Made by a program: the position numbers and the translations under genes
Assembly: GCA_900313155.1 (NCBI GenBank)
Contig: OMQE01000012.1
Coordinates: 1 to 9,918, forward strand
Origin: an uncultured Rhodospirillaceae bacterium
GTDB taxonomy: Bacteria; Pseudomonadota; Alphaproteobacteria; RF32; CAG-239
Direction: 5' to 3'
Length of the DNA: 9,918 bases
The notes under the pieces: model-generated
The model's database searches: none
What the model was told of the DNA's origin: nothing
The model's input: the letters and a program-made list of their open reading frames with translations, nothing else
Part shown: one piece after another, positions 1 through 7,139 of the stretch
Position numbering within the stretch: position 1 is the stretch's first letter
How the letters are laid out: every line of letters starts with the position of its first letter

Positions 1-484
1 ACTGTTCATCAAAGCTCGATTTATTTTTGATATTTTCCATATTAGCGCGTTGCACTTCTTCTTTGAATGATTGCATTTGTTCGCGAAACGGTGTTAGTAG
101 GGCATTGAGGGCAGTTGACTGGGCAACATTAACCTGTTGCGATTGTTGACGCAAAATTTCAGCCGATATATCACGGAACTTTACAGCCATTTCTTTTTTG
201 CTTTGTTCCATATAGGCAATTTTATCTTCAGTAAATTGATGCAGATTTTTGATTTCGGTATTAAGACGTGTGTTTTCAGCCGTTAAGCCGCTATTGACTT
301 CTATAATTTGCGCATTTTGCACGTTCAAGTCGTTTATTTGCTTTTGTTGGGCAGACAAAAGCATTTTTTTACCGCTGTTCTTGATGTATAAGGCAATAAT
401 CGTCACCGAAAGCAAGAAAATTATTCCGCTAAAACCGGCAACAATATATAAAAAAATCGGCATATTTATCAGTTCGTTTATCAT
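1..484 (-). CDS. rmuC: DNA recombination protein RmuC, N-terminal part (cut by window edge)
   Basis: RmuC proteins are membrane-anchored, coiled-coil proteins with a nuclease-like core that limit recombination at inverted repeats in E. coli. Only the first 161 codons are present. Residues 9-33 form one hydrophobic membrane segment. Residues from about 40 to 110 are polar, with heptad-like spacing rich in Gln, Glu, Lys and Asn, as expected for the coiled coil. The segment KFRDISAEILRQQSQQ and then ALLTPFREQMQSFKEEV match the conserved entry to the RmuC core, where 'LLxPxREQLxxFKxxV' is typical. The ATG at 484 shares the ATGA overlap with the stop of the upstream HAD gene, so translation is probably coupled. 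The catalytic core lies outside the window, so its integrity cannot be judged. Family assignment is strong; the link to inverted-repeat stability is family knowledge only. Confidence 0.9.
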   Translation of the reverse strand, partial: MINELINMPIFLYIVAGFSGIIFLLSVTIIALYIKNSGKKMLLSAQQKQINDLNVQNAQIIEVNSGLTAENTRLNTEIKNLHQFTEDKIAYMEQSKKEMAVKFRDISAEILRQQSQQVNVAQSTALNALLTPFREQMQSFKEEVQRANMENIKNKSSFDEQ

Positions 485-1161
485 TTTTTATCACCCAAAA
501 ATTTATCTATTGTTTGTGCTATTATGGTAACTTTTTGTGTATCTTCCATGGTTTCATCAACCAAAAAAGTATGCCAACCGCGATTTTGTGCCGGAATTAA
601 ATTTTTTTCGTTATCATCAAAAAACAGAATGTTCTGTGGCAAAATATTTGTGTCTTTTTCCACAAAACGATAAATTTGCTCGTCAGGTTTAATCATTCCA
701 AGCTCAAACGAGAGCCACACATAGTCAAATGCCGAAATCGGCAATTGTGCCGTTAAAGCCGGAACAGCCGGAATTTCTGTGTTTGAAAGAAGCCCCACAC
801 AACAACGATTATCATAAATCAGTTGGCGGATGTATTCAGCAATCGGCTTGTGCATCGGGGCATTTTTGATGGCACTGTCCATAGCCAAACGTAAGCGACG
901 CACGGTGTCGGAATTTGCATCAACACCAAACTCTTTTAAAATAGTCAAAAAATTATTATTTATGATTTGCGGGTCTTTGGTAAGCATATTAAAGTGCCAA
1001 AGCTTCCACCAACTGTCAATATCTGAAAGTTCAATATTAACGCCGGCCTGACAAAGCGCCTGATGCCAAATTTTAATCATGGCATCTGTGTTTTGCAGGT
1101 CAAAAACAATGCCGCCCCAATCAAAAACCACCAATTTTTTATTTTGTTGTGCTAAATTCAT
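481..1161 (-). CDS. HAD-superfamily hydrolase, YihX-like (subfamily IA)
   Basis: A 226-residue cytosolic HAD hydrolase, probably a sugar-phosphate or other small-metabolite phosphatase. Motif I is VVFDWGGIVFD with the nucleophile Asp at residue 14; residue 16, normally the acid/base Asp, is Gly. Motif II is LLSNTE (Ser126), motif III is the Lys of MIKPDEQIY (Lys158), and motif IV is FFDDNEKN (Asp182, Asp183). The helical cap lies between residues 20 and 110. The Gly in motif I is shared with YihX-type enzymes (FDLGNV), where it is normal, so I do not read it as inactivation. The gene starts 10 bases after the msbA-like stop, with a GAGG ribosome site formed across that stop codon, and its own TGA overlaps the rmuC ATG. 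It therefore looks like the middle gene of an operon. The substrate cannot be told from sequence. Confidence 0.9.
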   Translation of the reverse strand: MNLAQQNKKLVVFDWGGIVFDLQNTDAMIKIWHQALCQAGVNIELSDIDSWWKLWHFNMLTKDPQIINNNFLTILKEFGVDANSDTVRRLRLAMDSAIKNAPMHKPIAEYIRQLIYDNRCCVGLLSNTEIPAVPALTAQLPISAFDYVWLSFELGMIKPDEQIYRFVEKDTNILPQNILFFDDNEKNLIPAQNRGWHTFLVDETMEDTQKVTIIAQTIDKFLGDKK

Positions 1162-1171
1162 CTATGTTGCC

Positions 1172-2932
1172 TCATTTCATTTGCGCATGATAGAGAGCGC
1201 CGTATATGCTGTCGGTATTGTTAATTAAGGCTTCGTGCGTGCCGGTTTCGGCAATTTTGCCGTTGTTAATCACCACAATTTTGTCGGCATGGCGAACGGT
1301 TGATAAGCGGTGAGCAATAACAATTACGGTTCGGTCAGCCATTAGGTTATCAATAGCTTTTTGAACTTCTGCTTCCGATTTATTATCCAGTGCCGAGGTT
1401 GCCTCGTCCAAAATAACAATCGGAGCATTTTTCAAAAACGCGCGCGCAATGGCAATACGCTGTTTTTGTCCGCCGCTTAAAAGCACGCCGCGTTCGCCGA
1501 TTTGTGTATCTAATCCTTCAGGCAAATCTTTCAAGAAGGCATCAACATAGGCAGCCTGAACTGCTTGTTGCAATTCTTCTTCGGAAGCGTCTTTTTTACC
1601 GAGCATAATGTTTTCTCGAATAGTTCCGGCAAAAAGGTAGTTGTCTTGAAAAACAACCGACATTTGTTCACGGAGCGAATGAAGTGTATAGTGGCGGATA
1701 TCTTGACCGTTGATGCGAATTTGCCCTTCTGTTACATCATAAAAGCGTGGCAACAGGCTGACAAATGTGCTTTTGCCGCCACCGGAATTACCCACCAAAG
1801 CCACTGTTTCGCCTTTATTGATTTTAAGATTGATATTTTCAAGCACCGGTTTGCCTTCCACATAAGCAAAACCAACGTGGTCATATTCAATGGTTCCGTC
1901 AATATTTTTCAGCTCAAGCGCATCATCAGCATCTTTAATTTGCGGAATAGTGTTCAACAGTTCAAACACTCTTTCCATAGCCATAAGGGCAATTTGCACG
2001 TTGTTAAAGCTGTTACCAATACCTTTAATCGGGTTATAGAGCAAAATTAATGCTGCAACAAAAGAAACAAAGTTTCCGGCCGTAATTTGATGAGATAAAA
2101 TCAGCCAACTACCTACCCAAATAACCAGCGCAATTCCGAGCGAAACAACAAAATGCATCAGCGGAGAAAGCATACCTGTTCGTTGCACCATTTTCATACC
2201 AAGGCGAAAAGTTTGGTGTAACGTGTTGCCAAAACGCTCGTCTTGATAGTTATATAAATTGTAAGAAGAAATAACGCGGTTGCCGCCAAAAGATTCGTTA
2301 TAGTGGGTAATTACTTCGGCATTGGTGAAAACCGTTTGTTTATTGATATCTTTAATACGTTTACGGACTTTGGTGAGCGGAAACAAGGCGCCAAACAGCA
2401 CAATAACGGCAATAATGGCTAACTGCCAAGAGTTATAAAACAAAACGCCAATCAGCGCTATTGACGAATAAAAACGAGTAGAAAATTGTTTTAAGTTATT
2501 AAGTAATCCCGCGCAGGCATCATCAACATCTTTATTAAAACGCATCACCACGTTACCGGAAGTATTGGCATCAAAATAAGCGGTATCATAGCTGAGCAGT
2601 TTATCAAACAGGCGGATTTTGACATCACTGGCAATTCGGTTGCCGACCCATGTGTTGGTGTAGTTGGAAGTGAAGGTGAGGGCACCTTGCAGGGCACTGA
2701 ACAGCACAATAGCTGCCGGAATCCACCATGTGTTTTCGTTTTTTTCAATCATCATCACGTCCATATACGGCTTAAGCGCCCACGCAATGACGGCGTCAAG
2801 CGCACCAACCGGAATGGTTATCAGCATGGCAAGAAGTGCCATACCCCAATAAGGACGGACAAACGGCCACATTTGCCTATAATCGGCAATAAATGGAGTA
2901 TTTATTATTTTTTTTATCAGTTTTTTGAACAT
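1172..2932 (-). CDS. msbA: ABC transporter, fused permease-ATPase, MsbA-like (lipid A/phospholipid flippase)
   Basis: A 586-residue half-transporter with an N-terminal membrane domain and a C-terminal ATPase, the layout and length of MsbA, which flips lipid A-core across the inner membrane. Hydrophobic segments lie near residues 29-52, 70-90, 155-190 and 255-300. The ATPase is complete: Walker A GNSGGGKST (381-389), Q-loop VFQDNYLF (427-434), signature LSGGQ (485-489), Walker B VILDE (506-510) and H-loop His541. The D-loop SALD follows Walker B. I chose the ATG at 2932 because AGAAGGA sits 5 bases upstream; an ATG 42 bases further up would fall within the predicted promoter spacing and lacks this support. 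A TGGACA/TATCAT promoter lies just upstream. It heads the msbA-HAD-rmuC operon. The lipid A substrate is inferred from family; other exporters of this type (multidrug) look very similar, so the gene symbol is moderately certain. Confidence 0.87.
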   Translation of the reverse strand: MFKKLIKKIINTPFIADYRQMWPFVRPYWGMALLAMLITIPVGALDAVIAWALKPYMDVMMIEKNENTWWIPAAIVLFSALQGALTFTSNYTNTWVGNRIASDVKIRLFDKLLSYDTAYFDANTSGNVVMRFNKDVDDACAGLLNNLKQFSTRFYSSIALIGVLFYNSWQLAIIAVIVLFGALFPLTKVRKRIKDINKQTVFTNAEVITHYNESFGGNRVISSYNLYNYQDERFGNTLHQTFRLGMKMVQRTGMLSPLMHFVVSLGIALVIWVGSWLILSHQITAGNFVSFVAALILLYNPIKGIGNSFNNVQIALMAMERVFELLNTIPQIKDADDALELKNIDGTIEYDHVGFAYVEGKPVLENINLKINKGETVALVGNSGGGKSTFVSLLPRFYDVTEGQIRINGQDIRHYTLHSLREQMSVVFQDNYLFAGTIRENIMLGKKDASEEELQQAVQAAYVDAFLKDLPEGLDTQIGERGVLLSGGQKQRIAIARAFLKNAPIVILDEATSALDNKSEAEVQKAIDNLMADRTVIVIAHRLSTVRHADKIVVINNGKIAETGTHEALINNTDSIYGALYHAQMK

Positions 2933-2937
2933 TTTTA

Positions 2938-2944
2938 TCCTTCT
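2938..2944 (-). promoter_or_regulatory. Ribosome binding site deciding the msbA start
   Basis: On the minus strand AGAAGGA precedes the ATG at 2932 by 5 bases. It supports this start over the in-frame ATG at 2974, which would lie upstream of the predicted transcription start. Confidence 0.75.
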
Positions 2945-2955
2945 AAATTGCTTGT

Positions 2956-2983
2956 ATGATATCGCAAAAAACAAAAATGTCCA
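2956..2983 (-). promoter_or_regulatory. Predicted sigma-70-type promoter for the msbA operon
   Basis: Read on the minus strand, TGGACA (2983-2978) and TATCAT (2961-2956) are separated by 16 bases; each differs from consensus at one position. Transcription would start near 2949, leaving a 5' leader of under 20 bases before the msbA ATG. Confidence 0.6.
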
Positions 2984-3034
2984 GTATGCCGCGAAAGATA
3001 TAAACGGAATTTTCTTTTTTACTTACCTTTATTA

Positions 3035-3063
3035 TTGACAAAAGTTGTTTTTTGCGCTAAAAT
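3035..3063 (+). promoter_or_regulatory. Strong predicted sigma-70-type promoter for the 3103-4428 gene pair
   Basis: TTGACA (3035-3040, a perfect -35) and TAAAAT (3058-3063, one mismatch) are separated by exactly 17 bases. Transcription would begin near 3070, about 33 bases before the start codon. It lies back to back with the msbA promoter, so the two operons share a 170-base divergent control region. Confidence 0.78.
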
Positions 3064-3102
3064 TTAAGAAAAACAGTGGTTGATTCTTCAAGGATATGAA
3101 AA

Positions 3103-3996
3103 ATGGCTGAAGACAGATTGGAAAAGGCGATTGCAGGACAAACAAATCCTGAATTTGCCGCGGTTATGGTAGAAGATTTGGAAAAAAATTATGAGCAACT
3201 CAAAACAACTGCCAAAATAAGAGAATGCTTGGCTGAAGTTATAGAAAATAATCCTAAAAGCGCCCTTTTGCTGGTTAATATTGTGGGGGTTAAAGAAAAA
3301 ATGGCTGCATCCGGACAGGATAGTTTTGAGCATAAATATTTGTATAATCAAATAGAAGATGTTATACAGAGAACTTTACCGACTATCTTACGTATGGCTG
3401 ATAAGGCCAGAACTGCACAAGATGTCGTTATGGATAAAATTATGTCACAAGGTATTATGGATCCTATGGATATCCCGGAAGGTAGTGCTATGATGCTTGA
3501 TGATAAAGGCTATGGATATGCCTTAATGTTAGTTGATAATGAATCGGAATTATCTCCAAATAAAACGCCGAAAGAAGTTTATTTTGAATTAAAGGAAAAA
3601 TGTGCACATCCGAAAGAAGTTCAGGATTTTTTGCAAAATGTTCATGATAGTGGCAGAGCGGCCGCTTTGGCGATGAAATTGTTTGATGAAAATACTACCG
3701 TAAGAGAAGAAGCCGGAAATGCAAAAGCAGCTCAATTATGTTCAGATTTTCCGAGAATTGCGCTAGTTGCCATTATTCAGGGAGGTGAAGATATTAATAG
3801 TCCTGAAAAATTAGAAGAAGCCATCAATCGTTCGGAAAATGTTCATATGGGAAGAGAGTTGGATTTGCAGTATTATGCAGATACAGAACAGTATAATAAA
3901 CCGGTAGACGGACGGTATGAAACGAAAATTAAGGACAACATTGATGATAGATATGCTCAAGTTATGCGTGAGCGTGTTACCAGTTTATCGCGTTAA
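3103..3996 (+). CDS. Unrecognised helical cytosolic protein, 297 residues
   Basis: I do not recognise this protein. It has no signal peptide and no long hydrophobic segment, so it is probably cytosolic. Composition is acidic and mostly helix-favouring. The first ~115 residues contain long amphipathic stretches (LEDLEKNYEQLKTTAKIRECL and IEDVIQRTLPTILRMADKAR types of pattern). A Met/Gly/Asp-rich link around residues 120-150 (MDPMDIPEGSAMMLDDKGYG) separates this from a second helical part. The C-terminus is charged with many Tyr (LQYYADTEQYNKP, DDRYAQVMRERV). The ATG at 3103 has AGGA 8 bases upstream; the ATG at 3096-3098 stops after four codons. A near-consensus promoter and good ribosome site suggest solid expression. 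The next gene begins 15 bases downstream, so the two probably work together. No catalytic motif is visible, and a structural, adaptor or regulatory role is only a guess. Confidence 0.85.
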   Translation: MAEDRLEKAIAGQTNPEFAAVMVEDLEKNYEQLKTTAKIRECLAEVIENNPKSALLLVNIVGVKEKMAASGQDSFEHKYLYNQIEDVIQRTLPTILRMADKARTAQDVVMDKIMSQGIMDPMDIPEGSAMMLDDKGYGYALMLVDNESELSPNKTPKEVYFELKEKCAHPKEVQDFLQNVHDSGRAAALAMKLFDENTTVREEAGNAKAAQLCSDFPRIALVAIIQGGEDINSPEKLEEAINRSENVHMGRELDLQYYADTEQYNKPVDGRYETKIKDNIDDRYAQVMRERVTSLSR

Positions 3997-4011
3997 AAGA
4001 GGGAAGACAAT

Positions 4012-4428
4012 ATGGCTAAAGAAACACCTATTTTCAGAGATATTAAAACTTGGCTTGATATGATGTGCAAAACCTATACTTTGCAAGAAGTGCAAATGTT
4101 TGGTCGCTTGGGTTTTGATATAACGCATTCCGAAACTTTTGCAAAGCGTTATATGGATCAGCTGATGAAAGAACGTGATAAAATTAACGAAAACGGCGGT
4201 GATAAGGTTGCTTTTGCTGAATTAAATGAGCGGATTTATGGTCAGGTGATGGCCGATATTAAAGCTTCACCGGAGTGGATACGTGATGCCGCAAAGCCGG
4301 AAAATCAGGCGCAAATGGTGAAGATGACGCCTTTACAACAACGATTGGTAAAGCTTTACCAAAAGTCGCAAGGCAATCAAGCGCAAATTATCGGCTTAAA
4401 CAAAAACGAAAAAGGTCCTAAAATTTAG
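4012..4428 (+). CDS. Unrecognised small cytosolic protein, 138 residues
   Basis: I do not recognise this protein. It is hydrophilic, without signal peptide or membrane segment. Residues 1-60 (FRDIKTWLDMMCKTYTLQEVQMFGRLGFDITHSETFAKRYMDQL) look like a compact helical domain. Residues 60-125 are charged and helix-favouring, and the tail (about 126-138) is basic, rich in Asn, Lys and Gly. A GAGGG ribosome site lies 8 bases before the ATG, and the gene follows the 297-residue gene by 15 bases, so they form an operon. The last five codons and the stop codon form part of the transcription terminator hairpin, which ties the protein's C-terminal sequence to RNA structure. There is no visible motif from which to assign a function. 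Confidence 0.83.
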   Translation: MAKETPIFRDIKTWLDMMCKTYTLQEVQMFGRLGFDITHSETFAKRYMDQLMKERDKINENGGDKVAFAELNERIYGQVMADIKASPEWIRDAAKPENQAQMVKMTPLQQRLVKLYQKSQGNQAQIIGLNKNEKGPKI

Positions 4429-4436
4429 GACCTTTT
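4410..4436. terminator. Bidirectional intrinsic terminator overlapping the 3' end of a gene
   Basis: AAAAGGTCCTA (4410-4420) and TAGGACCTTTT (4426-4436) pair perfectly over 11 bases around a short AT loop, and the dyad is nearly complete through the loop. The TAG stop of the 138-residue gene lies inside the 3' arm. On the minus strand the hairpin is followed by T-rich sequence (TTTTTCGTTTTTG), so it also ends the DUF4139 transcript, whose stop is 14 bases away. Confidence 0.85.
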
Positions 4437-4449
4437 CCTATAACAGCTC

Positions 4450-5910
4450 TTAATTACATTCTCGATTGTTAACGGTAATTTCCACCGTGTAGGTGAGGGT
4501 GGTTTTATCGTTTTTTGCCACCGGAATTTGCCATTGTTTGGTTGTGGCATTTTTATCGGTGCTTTTAATACTTTCTTTAATGATTTTAGCGTCATGGCGG
4601 AAATTCTGACTGATAATAACCGTATTGTCATTATCTTCAGCGTTATTGACGGTAATTTCGGCATCATAAGTGCGACGTGTTTTGATATTTGCGCACTTAT
4701 TTTGCATTTGCCGGCTAACTTCCTTTTCACTTATTTTTTTAGTCTTACCGCTAATTGAAATATTAAACGCATCACCAAGGCGCAGGCGTAATGTGTCTTC
4801 TTTGGCGGTGTTGGCAATATGGTTGGAACCGATAAATTGTAAATTGCCGTTTTTATCGTTTTCATAAAAACGTATAATGCCGCTTGGCAGTGAAATACCT
4901 AAATTTGATTCTGATTTATTTTCAATAACATAGGTAATTTCCGGATGAAATTTTTCAAATTCGTCACCATTGGTATCAAAATAAAACGGGGCATTGAGCG
5001 TAAATTCTTTTTTATACGCCACATCTTGCTTTTCAATCAGGGCAATTTGTTTGGTTTGGTGATTAGCAATAGAGGTTGTCGTCGGTAGTGTATAAAGCTC
5101 GTAGCTGTTGATGCTTTCCGGCTCAATTGAAGCTGTTTCAGCCGCATCATATACCGCATTGGCTTTCATCAGCATCATTCCTCTTGCCATACGCGGCATA
5201 GCCTGACGCACCACGTTTACATCACCGGCAATCAGTTGAATTTTGGCATTTTCGTAATCAATACCGGATTCGTTGTTAATTGTGACCCAACCGGTTAAAT
5301 TCAGGCTGTTTTCGTTGTTAACGTTAGCCACATAGTCGGTTTTCCAGCTCAAACCGTCGGTCAAATAGGCTAAACGCAGATTTTTAGCGCCACCGCTGTT
5401 GGTATTGAGTTTGGCGGTTAAGGTTGGTTTGTTGCTCAAACCGGCTGGAATATCATTAAACACCACTCTTCCGCCGAAGTTAGAATCTATGCCGTAATTA
5501 AAACGTAAAATTGGCTGTCCATCGGCGGTTCCAATAAGCTCGGCGCGTTCGTATATGTTATCACCGTTTTCCGGATTGATGCGCACGGTGTTGACTTGTT
5601 TGCCGATATTACGCTCAATAAAGTTTTGATATGATAAGAGGTTGTAATTATAGTTTTGTTCCAAAACTTTGATATTTTCACCGTAAATAATGGCTGTTTC
5701 CGGCTGAATGCGTTGAGCAACGCCATCAAAAATCACTTCGTTCACGCCGGATTTGAGCTCAGCCTGACGCATATCTTTAACCAGTGCCAAATTTTGATTA
5801 TAGATACTTAAACTCAAATTGTTATTTGTGCTGGGTAAAAACAGCGGTTCGGCGTTTGCCACGCCGGTTAAAATAGTTGATATTCCAAGCCAAAACAAAT
5901 ATTTATTCAT
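4450..5910 (-). CDS. Exported DUF4139 domain protein
   Basis: A 486-residue secreted protein. Residues 1-20 form a signal peptide with a cleavage site after ANA. The family, DUF4139, has no settled biochemical role. Its hallmarks are visible: SIYNQNLALVKDMRQAELKSGVNEVIFDGV (residues 35-64), VLEQNYNYNLLSYQNFIERNIGK (82-104), and the core beginning AYLTDGLSWKTDYVANV (181-197) with GWVTINNESGIDYENAKIQLIAGDVN (207-232). The rest is beta-rich down to the C-terminus. Two cysteines remain in the mature protein (406 and 485) and could form a disulfide. The ATG has a perfect AGGAGG 5 bases upstream, and this site overlaps the stop codon of the DUF1294 gene, so the two are co-transcribed and probably coupled. 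The segment about 235-300 is Met/Ala-rich then polar, likely a flexible insertion. Periplasmic or surface location is inferred. Confidence 0.9.
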   Translation of the reverse strand: MNKYLFWLGISTILTGVANAEPLFLPSTNNNLSLSIYNQNLALVKDMRQAELKSGVNEVIFDGVAQRIQPETAIIYGENIKVLEQNYNYNLLSYQNFIERNIGKQVNTVRINPENGDNIYERAELIGTADGQPILRFNYGIDSNFGGRVVFNDIPAGLSNKPTLTAKLNTNSGGAKNLRLAYLTDGLSWKTDYVANVNNENSLNLTGWVTINNESGIDYENAKIQLIAGDVNVVRQAMPRMARGMMLMKANAVYDAAETASIEPESINSYELYTLPTTTSIANHQTKQIALIEKQDVAYKKEFTLNAPFYFDTNGDEFEKFHPEITYVIENKSESNLGISLPSGIIRFYENDKNGNLQFIGSNHIANTAKEDTLRLRLGDAFNISISGKTKKISEKEVSRQMQNKCANIKTRRTYDAEITVNNAEDNDNTVIISQNFRHDAKIIKESIKSTDKNATTKQWQIPVAKNDKTTLTYTVEITVNNRECN

Positions 5911-5919
5911 TAAAACCTC

Positions 5920-6357
5920 CTATATAAGTTTAAGATATCGTAAAATAATATAAACGGCTGCACCTTGCAAAACAAGCATGAGCCAAAACATTATTTGATA
6001 ACTGCGTTTTTTGTTTTTGTGATGAAAGAATTTTTGCGCCAAAAATGCACCAATCCAACCACCGAGAAATTCCAGTGCATGTAAATGAGCTTCAGGCAAG
6101 CGCCAGTCACCGCGCTGAGCGGCGTGTTTGTCGGCACCATAGGCGCAAAAAGTTGCCACATTGATGCACACCATGTGATACACCGCAAAAATCAGCAATG
6201 CGCCTTTAGAAAAAACAGCTGTTTTGAAAAAATAGTTTTCGGTTACATAAGCGGCAGCCATCATCAACGCAAAATACAAAATAAAGAAACGATTGCGTTG
6301 CAATGGTGGAACTAATATCAAAAAAGGGGCAATTATAATCATAAACGTTATCAGCAT
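5920..6357 (-). CDS. DUF1294 family inner-membrane protein
   Basis: A 145-residue integral membrane protein. Hydrophobic segments lie at about residues 2-19, 22-38, 51-72, 94-108 and 122-139. The DUF1294 signature is clear: YGADKHAAQRGDWRLPE (73-89), then LEFLGGWIGAFLAQKFFHHKNKKRSYQ (95-121), corresponding to the conserved 'D-K-x-A-A-x-x-G-x-W-R-x-P-E' and 'G-G-x-x-G-A-x-x-x-x-x-x-x-R-H-K-x-x-K-x-x-F' elements of the family. In many bacteria this domain follows a cold-shock domain; here it instead follows a short hydrophobic N-terminus. I place the start at the ATG at 6357 because AGAGGAAAG precedes it with 8 bases spacing from GAGG; the TTG at 6408 in the same frame has no such site. Function is unknown. 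Confidence 0.88.
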   Translation of the reverse strand: MLITFMIIIAPFLILVPPLQRNRFFILYFALMMAAAYVTENYFFKTAVFSKGALLIFAVYHMVCINVATFCAYGADKHAAQRGDWRLPEAHLHALEFLGGWIGAFLAQKFFHHKNKKRSYQIMFWLMLVLQGAAVYIILRYLKLI

Positions 6358-6361
6358 TTTT

Positions 6362-6370
6362 CTTTCCTCT
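6362..6370 (-). promoter_or_regulatory. Ribosome binding site deciding the DUF1294 start
   Basis: On the minus strand AGAGGAAAG sits just before the ATG at 6357 (8 bases from GAGG). It rules in this start over the in-frame TTG at 6408. Confidence 0.7.
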
Positions 6371-6424
6371 GTTGGGGGTAGGTTAGCAATTTTTTGTATC
6401 TGTTTCAATAAATTTTAATCTATT

Positions 6425-6453
6425 TTTAAAAGATTATGTGCAAAACATAAAAT
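6425..6453 (+). promoter_or_regulatory. Weak predicted promoter for the lipoprotein gene pair
   Basis: TTTAAA (6425-6430) and TAAAAT (6448-6453) are 17 bases apart. The -10 is good, the -35 is poor (4 of 6), so an activator or an alternative sigma factor is possible. An inverted repeat TTATGT/ACATAA (6434-6439, 6445-6450) lies between and over the -10. Confidence 0.35.
6434..6450. promoter_or_regulatory. Inverted repeat, possible operator
   Basis: TTATGT, a 5-base spacer GCAAA, and ACATAA form a perfect 6-base dyad in the only divergent region between the DUF1294 gene and the lipoprotein gene. It overlaps the predicted -10 of the lipoprotein promoter. This position suits a repressor site, but AT-rich dyads of this length also occur by chance. 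Confidence 0.3.
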
Positions 6454-6479
6454 ATATGAATCTATAAGGAGCTCTAAAG

Positions 6480-7139
6480 ATGAAAAAATATGCAATGTTA
6501 GGCGTTGTTGCCCTGTTGTCCGGATGCCAAAATGCACCTGCGCCGCAACCGGAAAATGTGCCGAATGATCAAGTTCAGGAAGTGGTTGCTACCGGTGTGC
6601 CGTGTTCGTATTCGTGTATGCCGAATAATCCGTGTGTGCAAGTACCGGAACCAATGGTTTTAAAGCCGCGTGTGGTTGAGGTTGTCGGTCAGCCTAGCCG
6701 AAGACCATGTTGCGACAATATTTCGCCATTCGGCAGTGTGCAGACTTATGTACCTGATGCGCCGGAAATTTATGTTATTTCCGCTAACAGAACGGTTAAT
6801 TCCATGCTCAAAGAAGCTGCAGCGTTTTATCAGCAAGCCGGAACAATGAAAGTATATGTTGACGGTGCTGATTTGAAGGCAGGTGACTTGCCGGGCGGGG
6901 CAGAACAAGGCACAAAAACCTTAAAAAAACGTTTTGCCGGTATCAGCAATGTTATTATAGTCGAATCGAAAAACGAAGCGGAATATGTTGTGGATAGTGC
7001 GGTTGATTGGTATGATACGGCAACAAAAACCGTTCCGGCAATCAAATATGATATGTTTTTGAAAAGCAGAGAAGGGCGCTTAATCGGCGAATGGAGCGAA
7101 ATTATTCACCAAGCTGAAGGAGATAGAAGTTGGTGGTAA
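6480..7139 (+). CDS. Cysteine-rich outer-membrane-type lipoprotein, LpoB/CsgG-like (tentative)
   Basis: A 219-residue lipoprotein. The short signal peptide ends in a lipobox LLSG-Cys16; residue 17 is Gln and not Asp, so sorting to the outer membrane is expected. Residues 17-95 are a Pro-rich, low-complexity stalk with an unusual set of cysteines: 42, 46, 52, 77 and 78. Residues 96-219 look like a globular alpha/beta domain: strands around YVISANR and MKVYVDG, a helix of the type 'LKEAAAFYQQAG', then AEYVVDSAVDWYDT and YDMFLKSREGRLIGEWSEIIHQ. This order, with the 'ADYxVxGxV...xxxxLxDxxGxxxW' feel, resembles LpoB/CsgG-like lipoproteins, which activate peptidoglycan synthases or form secretion channels. 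The resemblance is moderate and I assign no gene name. AAGGAG lies 8 bases before the ATG. The gene overlaps the next one by 10 bases. Confidence 0.85.
   Translation: MKKYAMLGVVALLSGCQNAPAPQPENVPNDQVQEVVATGVPCSYSCMPNNPCVQVPEPMVLKPRVVEVVGQPSRRPCCDNISPFGSVQTYVPDAPEIYVISANRTVNSMLKEAAAFYQQAGTMKVYVDGADLKAGDLPGGAEQGTKTLKKRFAGISNVIIVESKNEAEYVVDSAVDWYDTATKTVPAIKYDMFLKSREGRLIGEWSEIIHQAEGDRSWW
7116..7122 (+). promoter_or_regulatory. Ribosome binding site for a TTG start inside the upstream gene
   Basis: GAAGGAG lies 7 bases before TTG at 7130 and 10 bases before GTG at 7133, entirely within the lipoprotein coding sequence. Spacing favours the TTG start. The overlap with the lipoprotein stop at 7137-7139 implies coupled translation. 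Confidence 0.65.

Noticed and set aside
249..530. Plus-strand open frame of 93 codons
   Set aside because: It lies opposite the clear rmuC and HAD coding sequences, lacks a ribosome site, and its Phe/Ile/Cys-rich product is a typical antisense shadow.
1565..2050. Plus-strand open frame of 161 codons
   Set aside because: It lies opposite the ATPase and permease coding region of the msbA-like gene, with no ribosome site or family pattern.
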